A stretch of 64,000 nt of DNA from Paragordius varius. Taxonomy: Eukaryota; Nematomorpha. Made by a program: the position numbers and the translations under genes. Position 1 is the stretch's first letter, and each line of letters begins with the position of its first letter. Location: positions 8,432,001 through 8,496,000 of the forward strand of contig OZ176054.1 of NCBI GenBank assembly GCA_964247055.1. The letters are read 5' to 3'. The notes beneath the pieces are model-generated. The model was given only the letters and a program-made list of their open reading frames with translations, had not been told where the DNA came from and did not search any database. This document shows, piece by piece, positions 61,201 to 64,000 of this stretch.

Positions 61201-63867
61201 ATTAAAAAATATTTTTTTCAAAGTCAGTAACACTTAATTTCCTTAAACTTAGTAATTTTATAAACACATAATTATTATTATATTAATAATATTTCCAATT
61301 TAGACATATGCACTGATTGATAAAACTCCTATGATAATCAAGGACATTGTGTAAGTGTAAAATCTTTAATTTTTTTGAAAACTTTATAATTTTAGACGGA
61401 AGCATATTGGGTTGTTTTTGTCATAAAGCATTAAAATTGTAAAAATATTATTACAAAAGTTGTTTTTGCTTAATTATTATTAAACATTATTTCTATATAA
61501 TATTAAATAATATTCTTTTTTTAACCGTTATTATTTTTTTTCAGCATTATTAGCAATTTAAATAACTCAAAAAAGATTTACTGGCTAAAATTTTGAGATG
61601 AGAATTTTTACGTTTTTAGGAATACCTTTTTGCGTTAAAGAGCCTGATTTTAAATTTGCCTTATTATCATAAAAACTTTTTTGTATTTCGAATCGCTCTG
61701 GGATAAAAAACTATTCTAAATTTTTTTTTGTTTTTAATACCCTATTTTGCCTACCAATTAAATGTTAAATAACGCGAGAAAATTTTTGCGTAAACATCTG
61801 CCACGATATAATTTTTATATAAAAAAAATAAAATCGTTATTTTATTGCCTATGCTATTAATAAATAGTGATTTTGAGTGGTCTACCCATGCTAATATGCT
61901 ATCTTACTGGGTCCACGAACGTCAAGAAATCCCCGCTAAACTTTGCATTATGAATGTGCCAGACCGGACAGATGTGAGACCGGCTTCCACCTTAGGGACG
62001 ACTGTTACGCAATGTCGCATGCTTTGGACCGATTTATACTTGGCCGTCTTGTCCGATCGTTACGCAAAGAAAAAAGTTACGCCCGAAGGTGTTAAATATT
62101 CAGTAAGTATTAAGTATTTATTGGACTGATTATTGATAGATTGATAATAGATATGTTGCATAACTAAAGTAAAAATATTTGGAATTATTATTAGGAGGAA
62201 TTCGGGCGATAATGTGAATTTTTGTGCTATAATTATTGATATATTGTGAATAAAATAAGTATGGCTATTGAGGTTTTTATTAAAAATTTGATCGATTTTC
62301 ACTCATCTGACTTTTCCTATAATAGAAATGAGGGTTGGGTTTTTGACAGTTAAATAACGGAACTGAAATTCTATAAAATTATAAAATATCTTGATTTTTA
62401 TATCTTCCATATATCACGTCTTGAACATATGTTGAAATTTTATTAGGGTTTTTCTGCGCCTTCTAATGATAATGAATGTATAACCGATACTCCCTCAGTT
62501 TTTTTTATTTTTTAGAGTGTAACCAGTATTCAGCTGTTGTTTAAAATTTTATAATAATTTGATTTAATTATTACAATACGTAGTGTAGTTTTTTACTGTG
62601 AAATTCGCGTTAACAATTCATATAATATTCATAATTAGGGCCTTTCATATGCATTTGAAATCTTTCACATTCGTCAATCCGAAGTTCCAAAGGACACAAT
62701 AGAATTTAAAAGTAATTTTCCTGGTATACTCGCATTAAATATCTAAAAATTTCGGATTTATGTAATTTTCTATTTTATATCGTAATAATCTATTGTGTTT
62801 TATTTATTTTTTTATAATTTAAAACAATTATATTAAATTTTAATCTTTTTAAATTAATCCTGATTCATTTCTATGTGTAATTTTTGTTGTATGATAATCA
62901 AAAAATAGTTAAATTGTGTGTTCATATTCTTTTACAATTTGATTTATATGACATTTATTATCTTTTTGTGCAAATTTATTTAATCATTTTTTTATAGATA
63001 AAATTGTCCATTTCCAACCCGAACCCAAAGGAAATAAAATAGGTATTATAGCGGAAAATAAGGGTGCCCGTAGTGTCTACCTCTATGAAGTAAATAGTGG
63101 AGGAAAACCGCCTACTCTTTTACGTAAGAAAAATTCATAAAAGTATTGTATGTTAGGATTTTTAATACATTTATAAGAATTAATATTAAGAAATTAATTA
63201 TTTAGCCCGAAAATTTTCAATTATATAACATTAATTAGTTTTTGTGGCAAAAATTTTATTCGGTATATTTTAATATATGTATATAAATTTAGTTGAACTT
63301 AGTATGCGCAAATTTAACCGACTTTTTTGGTGTCCGAATGGACAATTCCTGGTTATTGCCGAATTGGGATCACGATCGTAAGTTGTTATAACTCTTTAAT
63401 TTTAATTTTATTATAAATTTTTATGTTGTTTATTAAAATTAATTTTACAAATTTTTTTGATGTATCCTAATGTGATATTGAAAAAGTTTCTAATATTAAT
63501 AAATATAATTAATTGATTTATTTAAATTATTCGATGAATATTAATTTAATTACAAAAGTTTTTCTCTCATTCTAAACTATATTACAAATTTTGATTAATA
63601 TTTTAATGATTATTATGTTTTAAATTAAACTTTATATTTCGTACATTTGAATCTATTCATATACCCCATTATAAATTAATACTTTTATTATTTATATTTT
63701 TTGGCAATAAGAAAAACTTTTTTTTGCATAGTGATTCCGGTGACCTTTTATTTTTGGACACGAAAGATATGACACGCATGGCTGAAGTGTCGCATCCACA
63801 TGTGGATTTGGTTAAATGGGATTTTACCGGTCGATTTGTTGCAACTGCAGTCACACTAAATTATCAA
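58285..63867 (+). CDS. EIF3B: eIF3 subunit b, 3' end beyond right edge
   Basis: Scaffold subunit of translation initiation factor 3. Exons 58285-58435, 58457-58652, 58682-58801, 58862-58916, 59150-59287, 59647-59804, 60047-60190, 61108-61177, 61304-61350, 61868-62102, 62639-62711, 62998-63123, 63293-63377 and 63732-63867 give 578 residues so far, all in phase. Visible: acidic start with YVDDITDEELLSDIL; an RRM with SLVIVDNIP and RNP1-like KGYMFLEYE; then the beta-propeller with FWSPQGTYLVTYHPKGVALY, FFSPCER, WSYDGTYFAR, FWCPNGQFLVIAE and WDFTGRFVATAV. Introns 1 and 2 are 21 and 29 nt. The 21-nt one is a multiple of three without a stop, so the genome frame reads through it; removal restores DEELL. 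A donor at 63868 leads off the edge. The C-terminal helix region is outside the window. Confidence 0.94.
60225..60640. repeat. diverged TIR element in eIF3b intron 7
   Basis: Left AGGGTACGTATATCCCAAAG, right GGGTAAAAAATACCCAACAG; AACAAACAGCTGGTAATGC inside recalls the element at 41041. Non-coding. Confidence 0.4.
61385..61735. repeat. possible diverged TIR element in eIF3b intron 9
   Basis: TTGGGTTGTTTTTGTCATAAAGC at the left and CGCTCTGGGATAAAAAACTATTC at the right resemble the 41041 family ends. The match is weak. Confidence 0.3.
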
Positions 63868-64000
63868 GTTTCTGTCTAAATTTATAACTGGATATATTTT
63901 TGAAATTAAGAAATTGTCATTTCGATGTTAATATACCTCAAACGTAGTTGTTTAGATAACAAGTGTATTTTAACTAATTAGTTATTGACGTATGCATTTT

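Noticed and set aside
1-64000. LTR retroelements, Polintons, CRISPR arrays, tRNA or rRNA genes
   Set aside because: Looked for by eye on both strands; no gag, integrase or capsid-like text, no regular spacer arrays and no box A/box B pairs were seen.

Overview
The window looks like nuclear DNA of a bilaterian animal. It is very AT-rich, gene-poor and full of transposons, and its genes are broken by GT-AG introns. Eight protein genes can be supported: GET3/ASNA1 (minus, runs off the left edge), an MGRN1/RNF157-type RING E3 ligase (minus, 18 exons), an FMRFamide-receptor-like GPCR (plus, 3 exons), PRDX6 (minus) head-to-head with mitochondrial ribosomal protein bS6m (plus), TMEM186 (minus, one exon), eIF3b (plus, runs off the right edge), and one doubtful small ORF. 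Exon joints were chosen by GT-AG sites, unbroken reading phase and remembered family sequences; no search was run.

Five genes contain ultra-short introns of 21 to 32 nt, always at the 5' end of the gene, with longer introns downstream (GET3 22/23/25; MGRN1-like 22/25/26; PRDX6 32; bS6m 23/23; eIF3b 21/29). Small 5' and large 3' introns are known in schistosomes, so a flatworm is my first guess. Very short introns also occur in dicyemids, so the assignment stays open.

Layout. 0.3-1.5 kb: GET3. 1.9-4.7 kb: an unidentified ORF and a decayed hAT transposon carrying a nested Helitron-like piece. 5.1-14.7 kb: MGRN1-like gene, with two foldback elements and a hAT MITE in its introns. 15-34.7 kb: no host genes; a LINE with an inverted 5' half, a Helitron-like satellite element inside a hAT derivative, a ZBED5-type hAT, MITEs and old satellite-like sequence. 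34.8-45 kb: GPCR, whose 7.4 kb first intron holds a tandem Helitron array. 46.6-49.1 kb: PRDX6/bS6m pair. 49.8-52.2 kb: a second Helitron-like satellite element. 53-55.8 kb: hairpin-ended elements on both sides of TMEM186. 56.7-58.05 kb: a hAT carrying a BED-like zinc finger. 58.3-64 kb: eIF3b.

The genes are mostly housekeeping: tail-anchored protein insertion (GET3), translation (eIF3b, bS6m), mitochondrial respiratory assembly (TMEM186), peroxide defence (PRDX6) and ubiquitin ligation (MGRN1-like). They do not form one pathway. The unusual content is in the intron architecture and in several non-autonomous repeat families. No RNA genes, CRISPR arrays or retroviral-type elements were seen.
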